A DNA stretch of 64,000 nt from Lycorma delicatula (taxonomy: Eukaryota > Arthropoda > Insecta > Hemiptera > Fulgoridae): assembly GCF_047948215.1 (NCBI RefSeq), contig NC_134455.1:302082147-302146146 (forward strand), read 5' to 3'. The stretch's first letter is position 1. Each line of letters begins with the position of its first letter. This document shows, piece by piece, positions 48,822-60,905 of this stretch. The position numbers were made by a program, and so were the translations under genes. The notes below the pieces were generated by a model, which was not told where the DNA came from, did not search any database, and saw nothing but the letters and a program-made list of their open reading frames with translations.

Positions 48822-49219
48822 TTTTTTCCTTTATTTTGGGGGGCGAAAAACGCCTGCGCGTTATCATCGCCCGGGATTTTTTTTTTATTAAAAAATAAAA
48901 GAAAATAAAGCTAATCTAAAAGATGAATAAAACTTACAACTAATATCACAGATAAAATCTAAAATAAAACCAAAAGTTAATAGAATTTAACAAAGTCCGA
49001 GATGGGTGTAAAGGGTCCATTCTCAGATAACAAAATGACTAAAAAGAAAACTAAAAACCATAAAAGATCTAACATAAAAATATATACAAAAACATTAAAT
49101 TTTTTGTTTTAACCCAGTACTACGCAGAAATAGAAACATCCGGTTTAAAATTTCATTATCATTGTACAAGACACTATAGATGTTTCTGGGTAGATTAAAT
49201 TTACGATGCAACGCCGCAT
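48822..49219 (-). mobile_element. 3' end of a LINE with 13-bp target-site duplication
   Basis: Perfect copies of AGAAATTAGTTCT flank it at 48809-48821 and 49220-49232. Inside, a minus-strand frame reads AALHRKFNLPRNIYSVLYND, then LNRMFLFLRSTGLKQKI and stop, which looks like the C-terminus of a LINE polyprotein. The 3' UTR ends in the distinctive CGAAAAACGCCTGCGCGTTA block and a poly-A tail, seen as T-run at 48821-48827. It is about 400 bp long and 5'-truncated. Confidence 0.85.
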
Positions 49220-49232
49220 AGAAATTAGTTCT

Positions 49233-50692
49233 GTGTACTGTTTTTTGACTAGTAAAATTTTCATGTCCATCTAATTGTTATTATAACATTTTTTAATAAT
49301 CTACTTGAAAAAAAACTGATAATTTTTTGTTTTAACCATGTTTACTAATAAACTATAAATCAGAAAGTGGTGAAATTTTACTGGGTAAAAAGGATGTACT
49401 GTATTATTTTTTATTACACTAATTTATTTAAGGGAATTTTAAGATAATTTTAAAAATAAAGCATGGCAGTTAAAACAGTAATATGGGCCTGATTTTGGTT
49501 CCTTCATTTAAAAAATTTCATCATATTAAAGTGTCATCAGAATAGTAGTGCAAATTCTTCCTCCACTTCATTAATATATAAAATCCTGTTTGGCTTTTTG
49601 AAACTGTATTCTAGATCTAATTTTTATTTTATATCCAGGGGATGTAAGTACAGTGACAGTTGCTATTCTAAGTACATTCAGAGAATGGACATGTAAATGG
49701 ACATCTTCTGATCTTCTCCTTTGAATCTGAAGAAATGAATGTGCACCCTAGATTTATTGATCAACTTCTGTTGTGTAAGAAAACTGTGTAATTAATTAAG
49801 AAAGTGAAGAGATAACTAAATTCTTAAAAACTCTGCTAGAAGCATGTGAATCATTACAACTCCAATTCCAAATGTGATTTACAGTCTCATTCATACTATG
49901 TAATATTTATTGAACCTGAACACTAAGATCAAGAAATATTATTAGGAAGGTTACAACATCTTAAAATACTGGTTATTTTTCTAACTGTTAATTCTAATTG
50001 TGTCATTTTCATTTATCCCTTTTTTATAATTTGAAAAGATGAAACTATAACATTTTTGTTAGCTGTAAAGTTATAAAATAATAAAAGTACAAAAATCTAA
50101 AAAACATTCCTATTACTAATAAAGGTGATGTAACAAATCATAGTTTTTAACATTACAATGTTAAAACTATTATTTTTGGGATGGTTGGTTTGAATTCAAC
50201 CAAGCATACAGAAGTTGGGTAGGAATGTACAACATTATACAATTTAATACCACTGAATCAAATTTACAAGAGTAAACAACAATATCCAACAATTATTGGA
50301 ATATCCAACAATTAGAAAGAAATAGCCATAGACACAGGGTGATGTACAAGATGCTTTGTTTCCAAAATTTGTTGACTAGTGCATGCAGAACATAAGAGAA
50401 TGTGTGCTGTTTAATACATTCAATGTTATGAATTCATATGGTGAATTCAAGTTAGGAGGTTAGCTCCCACTTTATTATCATCAATTTTATTAAACAATGT
50501 TTCAGAGAACTAGCTTAACTATGGTATCATTGAATTACTATTTAGAAAAACAGGTAATTCTGAATTTAAAAAAGGATACATTCTAATGTGACTAAACTGA
50601 AATATATATTCAGATGGGTCATGGGTTGCTAATTGTTTAGTCAAATTTTGTAATTTTCTGGACATTTTCTTTACTTTTTCTTTTTTTTGTAG
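49233..50692. other. gene B intron 3, remainder
   Basis: AT-rich intron without a recognised repeat. It ends in a long polypyrimidine tract and TTTTGTAG at 50692. Confidence 0.5.
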
Positions 50693-50878
50693 GACTGTAA
50701 CGATGATGGTGATGTGGACTGCATAGATATTTCTCTCATTCATAAGTTTGGATTGGAGAAGACAGATTGTTCACAAAATTTACATCCAACTTTCAAAAAC
50801 AGCTTATGTTCATGTTTGCGTAAATTTGAAAAGCCAGAAAATATACCTAGTAGTTGTGGTAGTCCCAGTAGTATTTAA
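50693..50878 (+). CDS. i-type lysozyme gene B, exon 4 (C-terminus)
   Basis: Encodes DCNDDGDVDCIDISLIHKFG, then LEKTDCSQNLHPTFKNS, LCSCLRKFEKP and a short tail ending SPSSI before TAA (50876-50878). As in gene A, the first twelve residues fit the EF-hand/dockerin loop (D1, N3, D5, G6, V8, D12). The exon adds six cysteines, for 14 in the precursor after exons 2 and 3. The 12-codon extension after CLRKFE is not in gene A. AATAAA lies at 50901-50906. The full coding length of gene B is 507 nt (168 residues), normal for insect i-type lysozymes. Confidence 0.92.
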   Translation, partial: DCNDDGDVDCIDISLIHKFGLEKTDCSQNLHPTFKNSLCSCLRKFEKPENIPSSCGSPSSI

Positions 50879-50906
50879 AATACATGGATAAATATGGTAC
50901 AATAAA

Positions 50907-53030
50907 ATTACTTAAATTATTTATTTTTTAGTCTGTAGTTAAAAATGCATTATACTTCAGATTACAGTAATAAAATTTGGACAAAAAATATTTTTATAAA
51001 CTAAAAAAATAAACTAAGCAGTGATGCAGATAAGAAAAAAAGTGCTTCTATAATTTTTATATTTATTGATAAACTGCCAAATTAGGTTTGTCAGTGATTT
51101 ATATTGAAACACATTGTGTTTTAGTTAAATATGAATTGTATTAATAATTATATTAAAGATAACACTAATTAAAAGAATAAATTGATTAAGTGAATTTCAT
51201 AAGTTCAGTATTTTTTCCTTATTACTACTTTACACTGAATTTTGATATTATGCAAATAAAAATTGTTGTTAGATAAGGATCACCTTATCTACCAAGACCA
51301 CCTTTTGAATACCAGTTCAAGGTATGCTGTAAAAAAGTTACACTGGTTCTTTGGGCTGAATTTAGACATTAAATAGTTTTGCATGTTACATAGTTCTAAA
51401 ACACTACCTGAAACCAAGATACTGCTAAAAAAAAATTATATACCTACATATATATTTCATATAAGCGATTAATGTAATTCAGAAATACATCCATTTTGCA
51501 TTTCAGGTGTATTTCTTACATAATTTTTGTTATATGTATATGTTTGCCAGATGTAATAAGTCGACACAAACTTGCTATTCCTTTTTCATGTCTACCTAAA
51601 AAATAATCACGGTTGAAGTCTTAATGGCAAATAATCAGACATTTACTATATTCCTTAAATCACTTATTTTATAATATTTTGCTAAATGACTCACAAAAAT
51701 TCTAGTATAGCTACAAGGCAGCGCATAATGTTACTGAAATTCAGGTATTACTCAGTCTGATGTACAGCACAACCAACCTTTATGTCAGATTACAGTATTT
51801 TAGCCTTTCATATTGATGACAGTGGGTTTGAACAAAATCACTTTTCACCTCTTTAAATATGATTAAAAATAATGGAGTTAAAACCTAAATCATTTGAGTG
51901 AGTTAGCCTAAATTATTAGTCATTTTTCATTAACTTTAATAAGAAACTAAAACAACACTAAAAATGAGAAAGTTAATATACTGAATGTTAGATGGAAAAA
52001 TCTAAGTTTTATTCTTTAAAATAACGGGTAAAGGATTTCCTTTTATGTTTTTTAGGAATAAGAATATATTACCTTGAACAAAAGTTTGTTTATTCTGTAG
52101 CTAATACAGATACGTGCAGTCTGTAGATAGGATTCAATGGGCGGGGTACAGAACCTGTCATCGGAGCAAAACGGCCATGCGTGGCGACTCTGCAACCCGC
52201 TTACAATCTGACGGTTGTTACTAGTTTTAATGATACAGTGTAAAGAGTCAGATTTTGTTTTTTTTTGGTGTGTCACAAAGTAATTAAAATTCAAACGTAT
52301 TTTGAATACTTTTAGAAGGTATTATTATTTACAATTGCTGTGGAATAAGGACTAAAGCAAGGTTTTGTATAATTTCCGTGTATGAGGGAATAGCCAAAAT
52401 GATCCCAGTTCTCTTTTCTTCTTGAATTAGGGAAAGAAGAATAAGTAGAATTGGAAAATATAAGCAGAAATACTAATCTTACTCATACCAAAAGTATTAA
52501 ATTTGATTTAATGATGTTACTCCAAAATTAATTCTTTTGATTTTTTTTTTAAAACAGACTTGAACGTTTGTAATGCAACTTCCGTTTGCCAGAAAACTGT
52601 AATTATATACTGAACACTTTCAAATTTTGCTGTCGGTGTATTTTTTCTTACTGTAGCTGCAATAACGGCATTCACTGTAATTTCAGGAATTTTTTGTTGG
52701 GTCCACTGATTCGGTGAAATGTTGCAACGTAAAAAGAACTTATTATCCTTCGCTTCATTTCTTCTTAAAAATAAATTTATCTACAGTCATCGCAACTTTT
52801 TTTTCTTTTAAAACGTTATTTTAATGAAAATATTTGTTCGCAATGCGAATTTCAGTTAATCATAATAATTCTATAATAAATTCTCATAAATCAACCTTCC
52901 TCAACATCGCACTTACTCCCTATTGAATATTGTTTATAACGTTTTTAATACTTAACCAATTTTCATGAAACAAAAAGCATTTTGTTCCTTACAATGGTAG
53001 AATTGTTATGTATTGCTAAAATTTTACATA
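50907..53030. other. intergenic, nothing recognised
   Basis: AT-rich sequence downstream of gene B. A slightly GC-richer block at 52110-52210 shows no motif. Confidence 0.5.
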
Positions 53031-53034
53031 AGAT

Positions 53035-54440
53035 TCACCATTATCCAGCAGTTTCCGTAAACGGATAGTGATGTTTGCCACAGACTTCTGCAGATAATCC
53101 AGTGGCAAGTTTTGAAGAACTTGGTGAATTCGCTCCTCTAATTCATCAAAAGTTTTTGGTTTTGTTCGATAAACTTCCTCTTTCTCCCAAATCCCAGAGG
53201 AAGAAGTCGCAGGGCGTTAAGTCAGAACTCCTTGCTGGCCATTCAAGGGGGCAACGACGTTCCAACCAGCGTCCTGGAAAATGGGTGTCGAGCCACGCAC
53301 GGACAGTACTTGCGAGGTGAGGTGGGGCTCCATCTTGCATAAAGATTAGGTCGTTATAATTGTCCCATGTGGTTGCAACACAGTGAACAGAATCTTCAAG
53401 CATATCAAGGTACCGTTCTGCATTCATTGTGTCCCAAATGAGATATGGACCCACAACTTTCGTGGATGTCATGCTGTACCACTCTGTGATCTTTGGGCGA
53501 TATTGGTTTTTTACTTCCCTGTACGAAGTAAAGGAAATATTGTGATGGCGAAAAATTTTGTTTAGTTTGATTAGTTTTGACTAGTTTCGGCATGATGTCT
53601 GTACGTACGTACGTATGTATCTCGCATAACTCAAAAACGATTAGCCGTAGAATGTTGAAATTAATGATTTAGGACTTGTAACATTTAGTTGTGCACTTCC
53701 TCTTTTGAGTACAATCGACTGGACCAAATCCAAAAACATTTGGATTTTGGACTTTTTCTTAACTGCAGTAATCAGCCCTTAACGAGAGCTTTTCAACGAG
53801 ATATCATAAGTGGTACTTATCTTCTTTTAATTGGTTCCAGAGTTACAGCCAAATAAAATTTTAATTAATGTAATAATTGGATCTTAGGGGAAGGCATATC
53901 GTTTCGAATTGGACTTCATCACCATTTTTTTTTTTAACTTTTTTTTTTTAATTTAAATATATTTTATTAATAATTATTAACCTCTTATTGTAATTTGTTT
54001 TTACAGTGAATAATAATTCAATAACAAAAAATAAATGAAGAAATATCAGAAGTTTTTAATGAAATAAAATATTATTTATTTTTAATTTTAAAAAAAATGT
54101 GTAATGTAATAATAATAACCCAATAATAACAACTGTGGCGGTTAAGAAACCCCCAACATAAAACACGGCTTCATTTGACCACAGGATATTACCGAAAATA
54201 TCGGACGAATCTTCCACTAAGTAAGCATCATTTCCCCATATTCCAACCGATGATCACAGTCTTCCGGTGATAATTCCTGGCAAAAATGTGTTTTCCACGG
54301 ACGAAAATTCAACTCTTTCTTCAGTGTACCACGGACCGCCAATAGTTCGTACCGGGTTGCCAGCTAACCCCGCTCACGCAAGGTTAGACGTTGCGCCATG
54401 GTCCGCCACTGATACCTGCAATGATATAAATGAGATATCG
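53035..54440 (-). pseudogene. mariner-like transposase, internally deleted and split by a repeat
   Basis: Minus strand, start at 54399: MAQRLTLRERG (stop) LATRYELLAV, then LNFRPWKTHFCQELSPEDCD and HRLEYGEMML. A frame change gives GNILWSNEAVFYVGGFLNRH (first catalytic region, Asp replaced by Asn). After the inserted repeat (53513-54115) the frame continues with KITEWYSMTSTKVVGPYLIW, DLIFMQDGAPPHLAS (Asp kept) and SSDLTPCDFFLWD (last Asp kept), ending ELEERIHQVLQ and LRKLLDNG. The region between RYELLAV and LNFRPWK is much shorter than expected for the DNA-binding part. Confidence 0.8.
53513..54115 (+). repeat. dispersed repeat, copy 3, inserted in the transposase
   Basis: Begins TTACTTCCCTGTACGAAGTA and contains ATCTCGCATAACTCAAAAAC, TACAATCGACTGGACCAAAT, TTAACGAGAGCTTTTCAACG and GTTCCAGAGTTACAGCC, colinear with the reverse complement of 35290-35820. 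It interrupts the protein between RHSCYYW and KITEWYS, so it arrived after the transposon. It carries no gene; its transposition class is unknown. Confidence 0.75.
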
Positions 54441-55162
54441 TGTAATAAATTCTACTACTGTAAGGAACAAAATAATTTTTGTTTCAGGAAAAGCGGTTAA
54501 GTATTAAAAACGTTATAAACAGTTTTCAGTAGAGAGTTAATAGCCGCCCATCCGGTGTACCGGTATATCAATTCGCTTTTTCCGCGTAATGATGGAAAGA
54601 ATAATTGTTTGAATGTTTCAGATTCATGCTGTAGGTTAGTGATGCTTATTTCTTTGTAAATATTTCCTAATCATTTCCACAAAAAAAGATAATTGCTGAA
54701 TTATCTAACGAACCGTAAAATCGTTGCAAGTCTGTTTAGTAATTAACACACTACAATCTTTAATTAGAAAAAAATATTTGAATGTATCTAATTTAAATAA
54801 ATAATTTATGTATCGTTATATATCATTTGTTTTAAGTGTGATATATAACATGTTAACGCTGTATTATCACTTTTAATTAGTGTTAACAATAGTTAAAATC
54901 ATTAATTTTTATGAAATGACAATTATCAAATAATTGTGAAAAAATGAATTAAATACTGTGGAAAAATTAAAGTTTTCCTTGTTTATACCAGTGAATAATG
55001 TTTTTATTTTATACAATGTTGTGGAGGGGGTTTTTATATACTACGTAAGAGATTAAAGATTGGCATAGTTATATCTAAGTTCTTAATGTACACCACAACC
55101 AGGCAGTTACTATTTCAGGAGGGAATAGTTTTTGGTAGATGTATAAATATTTATTTAATAAT
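54441..55162. other. intergenic region upstream of gene C
   Basis: AT-rich. TATAAATATTTAT lies at 55142-55154, too close to the ATG to serve as a normal TATA box unless translation starts further in. No other feature recognised. Confidence 0.45.
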
Positions 55163-55220
55163 ATGTATAATTTGCAGTGTATTTCTTCAGTTACAGCCGT
55201 TCTAGCATCAATTATGTATG
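55163..55220 (+). CDS. lysozyme-type signal-peptide exon of a third gene (gene C)
   Basis: ATG at 55163 (an in-frame ATG also lies at 55139) encodes MYNLQCISSVTAVLASIMY plus one G at the donor G/GTAAGTTTTA. This resembles gene B exon 1 in residues (M.NL..ISS.T), in length (58 against 61 nt), in phase (1) and in the donor sequence. No downstream exon with the CLxCIC motif is visible up to 64000, so intron 1 would exceed 8.7 kb. It may be the start of a third tandem i-type lysozyme or an orphan duplicate exon. Confidence 0.6.
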
Positions 55221-56879
55221 GTAAGTTTTATGTATAATTATTTATATCTATTCTGCATGTGTGTCTGTATACGAAACTCAAGGAATCGCAAAATAGATAT
55301 ATCATGTTTAATTTTACTAACATTTCGTGATAACATTTATGTGAGCCCTTTCCGAAGCGATTAATATAAGTCGTTATAAAAAGTTCAGACATGTAGCTTT
55401 ATGAACGAATGTGAAGTTAGTTTTTTATGTTTAATTATTTTGTTTTTGTTTACTATTATTAATTTCAATTATTAACAATAATTCATTTTGAAGATAGCTA
55501 TGTTTTTATTCATGTAATCCGCACACAAGAATTTTTAATCATACATTTGAGCTAGTACATGTGGTTTTTTTAAAGTACTGTAAAATAAAATAAACACATA
55601 ACGGAATTTCAAAATAAATTAATAAACATTAAACACGTGCAACATAATGCAGAAAAACGTAAAACTAGCTGTTTTATTTATTGCTTACTATAATCGTAAA
55701 GACTTTAGGCGATCTGTCACTGCAAGTCAGTTTCAAAAAGGCTATGCATTGTGATAAATAATGCGCTTTCAATATCAAGCTTTCTGGAAGTGAGGAGTGA
55801 AGGGGTTTTCTTTCCTAAATAAAATGTACTGTTTTATATCACCGTGCTAATTAAATAGAATGCATTATTACTGTGACAACCCACTCCCAGAGATTGAATG
55901 TCCCTGTAAGGAAAAGAGTGAGGATGGAATATCTTTATTGTCAGAAAGGAACTGTGACCGTTGACTATTTAACCACAGATGCTTCTTCTGCATCACACAC
56001 ATAAGGATATCTGGAACTGATAGTTTAAAGCAACAATAATAATGACGATTCTGTCATGAAACGATCTAATATAATTTACACTATTTTTACAAGAGAAGTT
56101 TTATACCTGTATCAAAAAAATCTAACTAATAATTACATTTTCAGCTGGTATTTGGTTCAATTCTCGGAAAAGATTGAAGTTTATTAACCTATCACTTCAT
56201 CTTGCTTATTAAAATAAGTGTGTAACATGTTCAGGACCATGAAAAATTAATAAATAAAATTTTTTTTACTTGTTCTGTACACAATTGAATTCAATTTTAT
56301 AGCCTAAATATTGTACTGAAATTTATTTATTATCGTATGAAAATATTAAAAGATTTAAAACTACAAGAAAATTGTATGGAAATGAAGGTTCGTAGAGCTG
56401 AAATGGGGTTCGTAGAATTGAAAGAAGGATTTGAACATTTAATTTACTTGTATTTTATTTTTCCAAGAATTTAATATATCTTATGAGAAGCTCTGAAGTT
56501 TTTGTAGAGGAAAATAAGAAGTAAAATTTGGAATATATTTTAAAAATTTAAATGTTTAGTTTCTATTTACTTATCTAAATGATTTCACAAGTTTAGCGTT
56601 TTATTTTATACATTTGGCCTTCCTTAAATGGTCATAAAATGGCAAGATAAAAATTTACTTAGAATTGACCTTCGGCGTAACAGGTTTCTCGTAATCTTCC
56701 TGTAATGCAATTAAATGAAAAGAGCTGTATCTTTTTCTCTTAATTTTGAGTTTGATGTAAACAGTTTATTTAATATAAATAAAGTCTTTTAGTAATCTTT
56801 CTTAACCGAGCCTCAGTATTTCTTTAAACTTATTCACAAACAGAGACTTTTCCTAAGTTTGACAAGATTTATTTATGTT
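55221..56879. other. first part of presumed gene C intron 1
   Basis: AT-rich; no supported feature. Confidence 0.45.
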
Positions 56880-57430
56880 AACCACAGCATTATTTTCGAT
56901 AGTTTTCCTTTTTCACTAATTTTCTAATCGCCCCAAATTTCTTTCTGTGCTTACGAAGTTTCACCATTTTCCACTCGTTTACACTATACTTCCTCTGGGA
57001 GACAACATTGTTGTTGCAATCATTATTTGTTAAGGGAATTATCTTCTCAATATCTTATTCGGTCGCTTCGCTTTCAATCCATCCTCAAATCATTTCAAGT
57101 TTTGTTGCATATCTGTACAAGTTAATATTACTGTCAGAATCTGGACCAACTTTACTTGAGGACATGAAATCCAGCTTTTCTCTCAATAAAACATTTTCGG
57201 TCTTTAATTATTTAACTACTGTTGATGAGTCGTTAATCTGCATCAACATTTGACTCATTTCTTTCTCTAAGTTAGAAATGAGCACAAACTTGGGAACCAA
57301 ATCGATACATAAAAAATTGGCTTTAATTATAACGTTATGTTTTTCAATTTCAATACTCTTAACTTTAGCAACGTTTTTCTTTTTTAAACGTGAATCTCCA
57401 GCACCAGTAATCGTGTACGATCACTTTTGG
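56880..57430 (-). pseudogene. decayed coding sequence of unknown family
   Basis: The minus strand reads as protein-like sequence across a few stops: KVKSIEIEKHNVIIKANFL, LVPKFVLISNLEKEMSQMLM, QINDSSTVVK, LKTENVLLREKLDFMSS, then VVSQRKYSVNEWKMVKLRKH and KKFGAIRKLVKKENYRK. The helix-forming leucine/lysine/glutamate pattern suggests a coiled coil such as a retrotransposon ORF1, but I do not recognise it. The plus-strand frames 57008-57517 are shadows of it. Confidence 0.35.
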
Positions 57431-57841
57431 ATGTGTATGATCAGTATCAGATGTAAATCATTACATACATATTTGTTCACACCAGTAATAGCGAGGAAAT
57501 ATAACCCTCATCCGTAATATCCACGCATTCCAAATAAAATAATATCCGTGAAGGATCATTTCACGGCAAACGTTTCGACTAACCTTTCATACATTTTTCA
57601 CATTTGACATGAGACGGTGCTATCCTGTCAAAAACCAAAAATTAAATCACACTAACTAAATTTAAAAACTTTGTGAGCCATCAGCTGATGTATCTACTTA
57701 AAAAAAAAAAAATTCATTTTACTACTTCGGACATGATGTTAATATATTTATGACATGTATTCATGTTACATGTATTTTAACGAGAAAGAAGAGAAAAAAT
57801 GAAATGATAAATGAAATCATGCCAGACCAGACCCTTTACGG

Positions 57842-58555
57842 CAGCAATTCCCAACCTTTTTAGTTCTACGATCTTAAAAATTAAAAAAATATATATATAA
57901 TGAATATCTCGTGACCTCGCAATCTCAATCTAATGAAATCTATTTAAAACTATTTAGATGCGTTGATAGCGACGGGTATAAACATGCATTTATGAAGTCT
58001 ATAAACGAGCAATTTACAGGTTTCAACTTGTGTACGAGCTCCTTGTAATTTGGTCTGCTGACGTTGCAGCTGCTAAGTTATCAGTTCAGATTCACGACCA
58101 ACTTATCAAAATATCTGCCTGTAAAAGTTATAACTACGATTCACATCTAAAGATTTAGATACGTTTTGGCTTGCTCGTCGAAGTGAAAATGGAAATTTAG
58201 TTACAGAAGCATTGAAAATATTAATCTTTTTCGCCATGTCTCACCTCTGTGAAAAAACAAATATACCTTGCGCTAAAAAACAAATATAGTAATAATTTTT
58301 TATCATTTGAAAACAATTTGCTTTTGTGTGTTTCTAATATAGATCCACGTATGAAGTTAATTTAAAAAAAAAACAAACACAACCATTTCATTAATTTATT
58401 TTCTTTACATGTGAACTTATAAACGTAAGTAAAATGTTTATAATAAATGATTTTTTCTCATAAAATGCTTTCATTATTGTTTACGTGTGAACTTTTAGGC
58501 TAATTTTGTGACCCACTCTTTCCTATCACCGTGACCCACAGGTTAAGAAAGGCTG
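57842..58555 (+). mobile_element. hAT transposon remnant, 714 bp
   Basis: The left end CAGCAATTCCCAACCTTTTT and the reverse complement of the right end (CAGCCTTTCTTAACCTGTGG) agree at the hAT-type core. The 8-bp flanks CTTTACGG (57834-57841) and GTTTATGG (58556-58563) match at six of eight positions, as expected for a hAT target duplication. Inside, ALKILIFFAMSHLCEKT (about 58211-58261) and LLLCVSNIDPRMKLI (58317-58362) are the dimerisation region at the C-terminus of hAT/ZBED transposases. The rest of the gene is deleted. Confidence 0.8.
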
Positions 58556-58563
58556 GTTTATGG

Positions 58564-59699
58564 TAAGCTAATCTGAGACGTGGCTTACTAATTACGACAC
58601 CTTTTATTTATTATAAATATAATCCCAGTCTTATGTTATTTAATATTTCTTAAAATAGATTATTTTAATATTCTTTTAAAAATACATTCAAATGAAAAGA
58701 ACATTAAGTTTGTAAAAGATATGATTTTATATACCACAATATCAGAAATGTACATTGAATAGTTTGGTGAAAGCTACTGAACCGCATGTGAGGTTAATAT
58801 ATTATTACGAGTTGAAATATCCGTTATGCCCTCGAGTTCCATTTCTTAACTCTTACCCGAAAGGGATCCCTCAATAAAAAAAAACCTGAAAAATGTAACA
58901 AATGAAAGTTTACAAAATTTTATTTTCTTCATAGGAAAAATAGAACAAATAAAAAAAACTCTAAAAATTAACTGATTTCTTAAAAGCGTAATAAAAAAAA
59001 AAATATAAAACCATAATACCACTATATTTAATTATGATCCACTTAAAAAACTCGAAATATAATAAACAATTTTGGAAAAAGTTTTAATTTTAATCCGGAT
59101 TTATTATTATTATTATTATTTTTTTTTTAGTTTTATTATGCATTGAAAATAAAATTGAAATGGACTAACAAAAACGGTGCCCATTTGAAAAAAATCCGTT
59201 TAAGAAAATGACTACCAACTTAACTTTCTCTGGCTGGCTGTTTCTTTTTTACTCTTAGTTATTCAACTAATTTTCTTGAACTTCCGTCCAAAAATACTTT
59301 ATGTAACAGAATAGTATAGTTCTATATCATTACACAAAAAAATCCAGTATTAACTAATTTTGTGATGACGACAAAAAGGGAATTCTTTTCAAACCATCCA
59401 TATTCATATTGTAATTTTTTTGTTTGTTTAAAGATCACCCTCTAAGTCACCAGTAAAAAAGTTTCATCAAGGCTAGGCTGCCAAAGAAACTTCCTATGTA
59501 AAATATAAAAAGAATCATCGAAGTCGTTGTGTTTGGTGAAAATGAAAAATTTGAACATATACAAAAAAATTACATTAGTTCGTTTTCCCAAGAGGGAACA
59601 GAGACCTACTTTAATAATTTTCCTATGAAAGTTGCTTAAAGTTCTATTTTATTTTATTTTTTACAATGGAAAGTTTCAGCCAATTAACCACAGAAAAAT
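58564..59699. other. intron or intergenic, nothing recognised
   Basis: AT-rich with a TTA microsatellite at 59101-59121. The more balanced stretch 59400-59530 is unrecognised. Confidence 0.45.
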
Positions 59700-60905
59700 A
59701 GCCAGTTAAACATCTACATCCAGCACGGTCCGCTTCGCTTGGAGTAATGCAACTGGTGGAATAAAAATCAACAACTTTACAAGTATGTTTTGTTTACCGA
59801 CGAGGCAAATTTCACTCGAGATGACATCAACTTACACAATGAGCATACATGGGCAGAATTAAATCCTCATGAAACGGTGGAAGGTAATTCTCAACACCGA
59901 TTTAGCGTCAGTGTGTGGTGGGCCTTGTTGACAATCAGCTGTGTGGATCATTCATATTACCTGGCTGCTTAAATGCTGAGGTTTACTTACACTTTTTTCA
60001 AGAACTGCCGCAGCTGCTTGAAGATGTTCTTCTAGTATCGAAACGCAAAGTATAATTCCAGCACGATGGCGTGCCTCTTTACTTTTCTTGTGACGTTCCC
60101 ACTCACTTAAATCATCTCTCTCTGAAAATTAGATCGGTCGTGAAGATCGACCCCATTTCTGGCCACCAAGATCGCTTGATCTAACACCTTTAGGTTTTTG
60201 GGTCCGGGGATGGATGAAAAATATTGTATACAAAACAATAATACATTCTCGTGAGGAATTAATTGTCCGCATTATGGATGCAGCTGAGCAACTTAAGGAC
60301 AGTCCTGAATAACTAAAAAGAGAAACAAAAGCAGTACAGAAGCATACCAAAAAATGTGTTGAAAATGACCGGCTCATTTTTGAACATTTGTTATAAAATG
60401 CTACTTATAATACAATTTGGTCTAATGTACTGTTTCTAAATAAAATTTGAATTTTTCTAACTTTTCTTTGTTTTATTCAACGTATCTCATACCATTTTGT
60501 TCGTAATTAAATTCTCTATAAGTTTTATTAAAACTTTTGTAAGTTTATTGCTCATTTAACAAAGTTATTTCGTCAAACATAAAAACAGTGTTTGTTTACT
60601 GCAATTTATTGGTTTTTACTCCTGATTTCTCATAAATTACTGCAGATAGGATTCTTAGACCTACTTTATCCGATTTTTCATTAAAAATTATAAGAAATCA
60701 ATATCTCTACCCCTTAATTAACGTCCTAAAAATTTCAGTACTATCTCATTTCACCTGTATTGCTGAATTCCAAGCGAAATTATTCACTAGCCGTAACTCT
60801 CAAGCAAAGCATTTTAGATCATATGTTTACATGAACTTTTTCCATTATTTTCACAAATAGAGTAGGCAATGAAAGTCCCTGAAGAACTCCGTGATACACT
60901 CTGTA
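59700..60905 (+). mobile_element. mariner-like transposon remnant with transposase fragments
   Basis: A frame at 59790-59972 reads MFTDEANFTRDDINLHNEHT, then LNPHETVEGNSQHRFSVSVW (first catalytic Asp in FTDEANF). It continues in broken frames as LPQLLEDVLLVSK, FQHDGVPLYFS (second Asp) and, at the end, IMDAAEQLKDSPE and FEHLL-like FLNICYK. The right end GTGATACACTCTGTA (60891-60905) resembles the tip of such elements. The left end was not found, and the region is full of stops. Confidence 0.65.
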
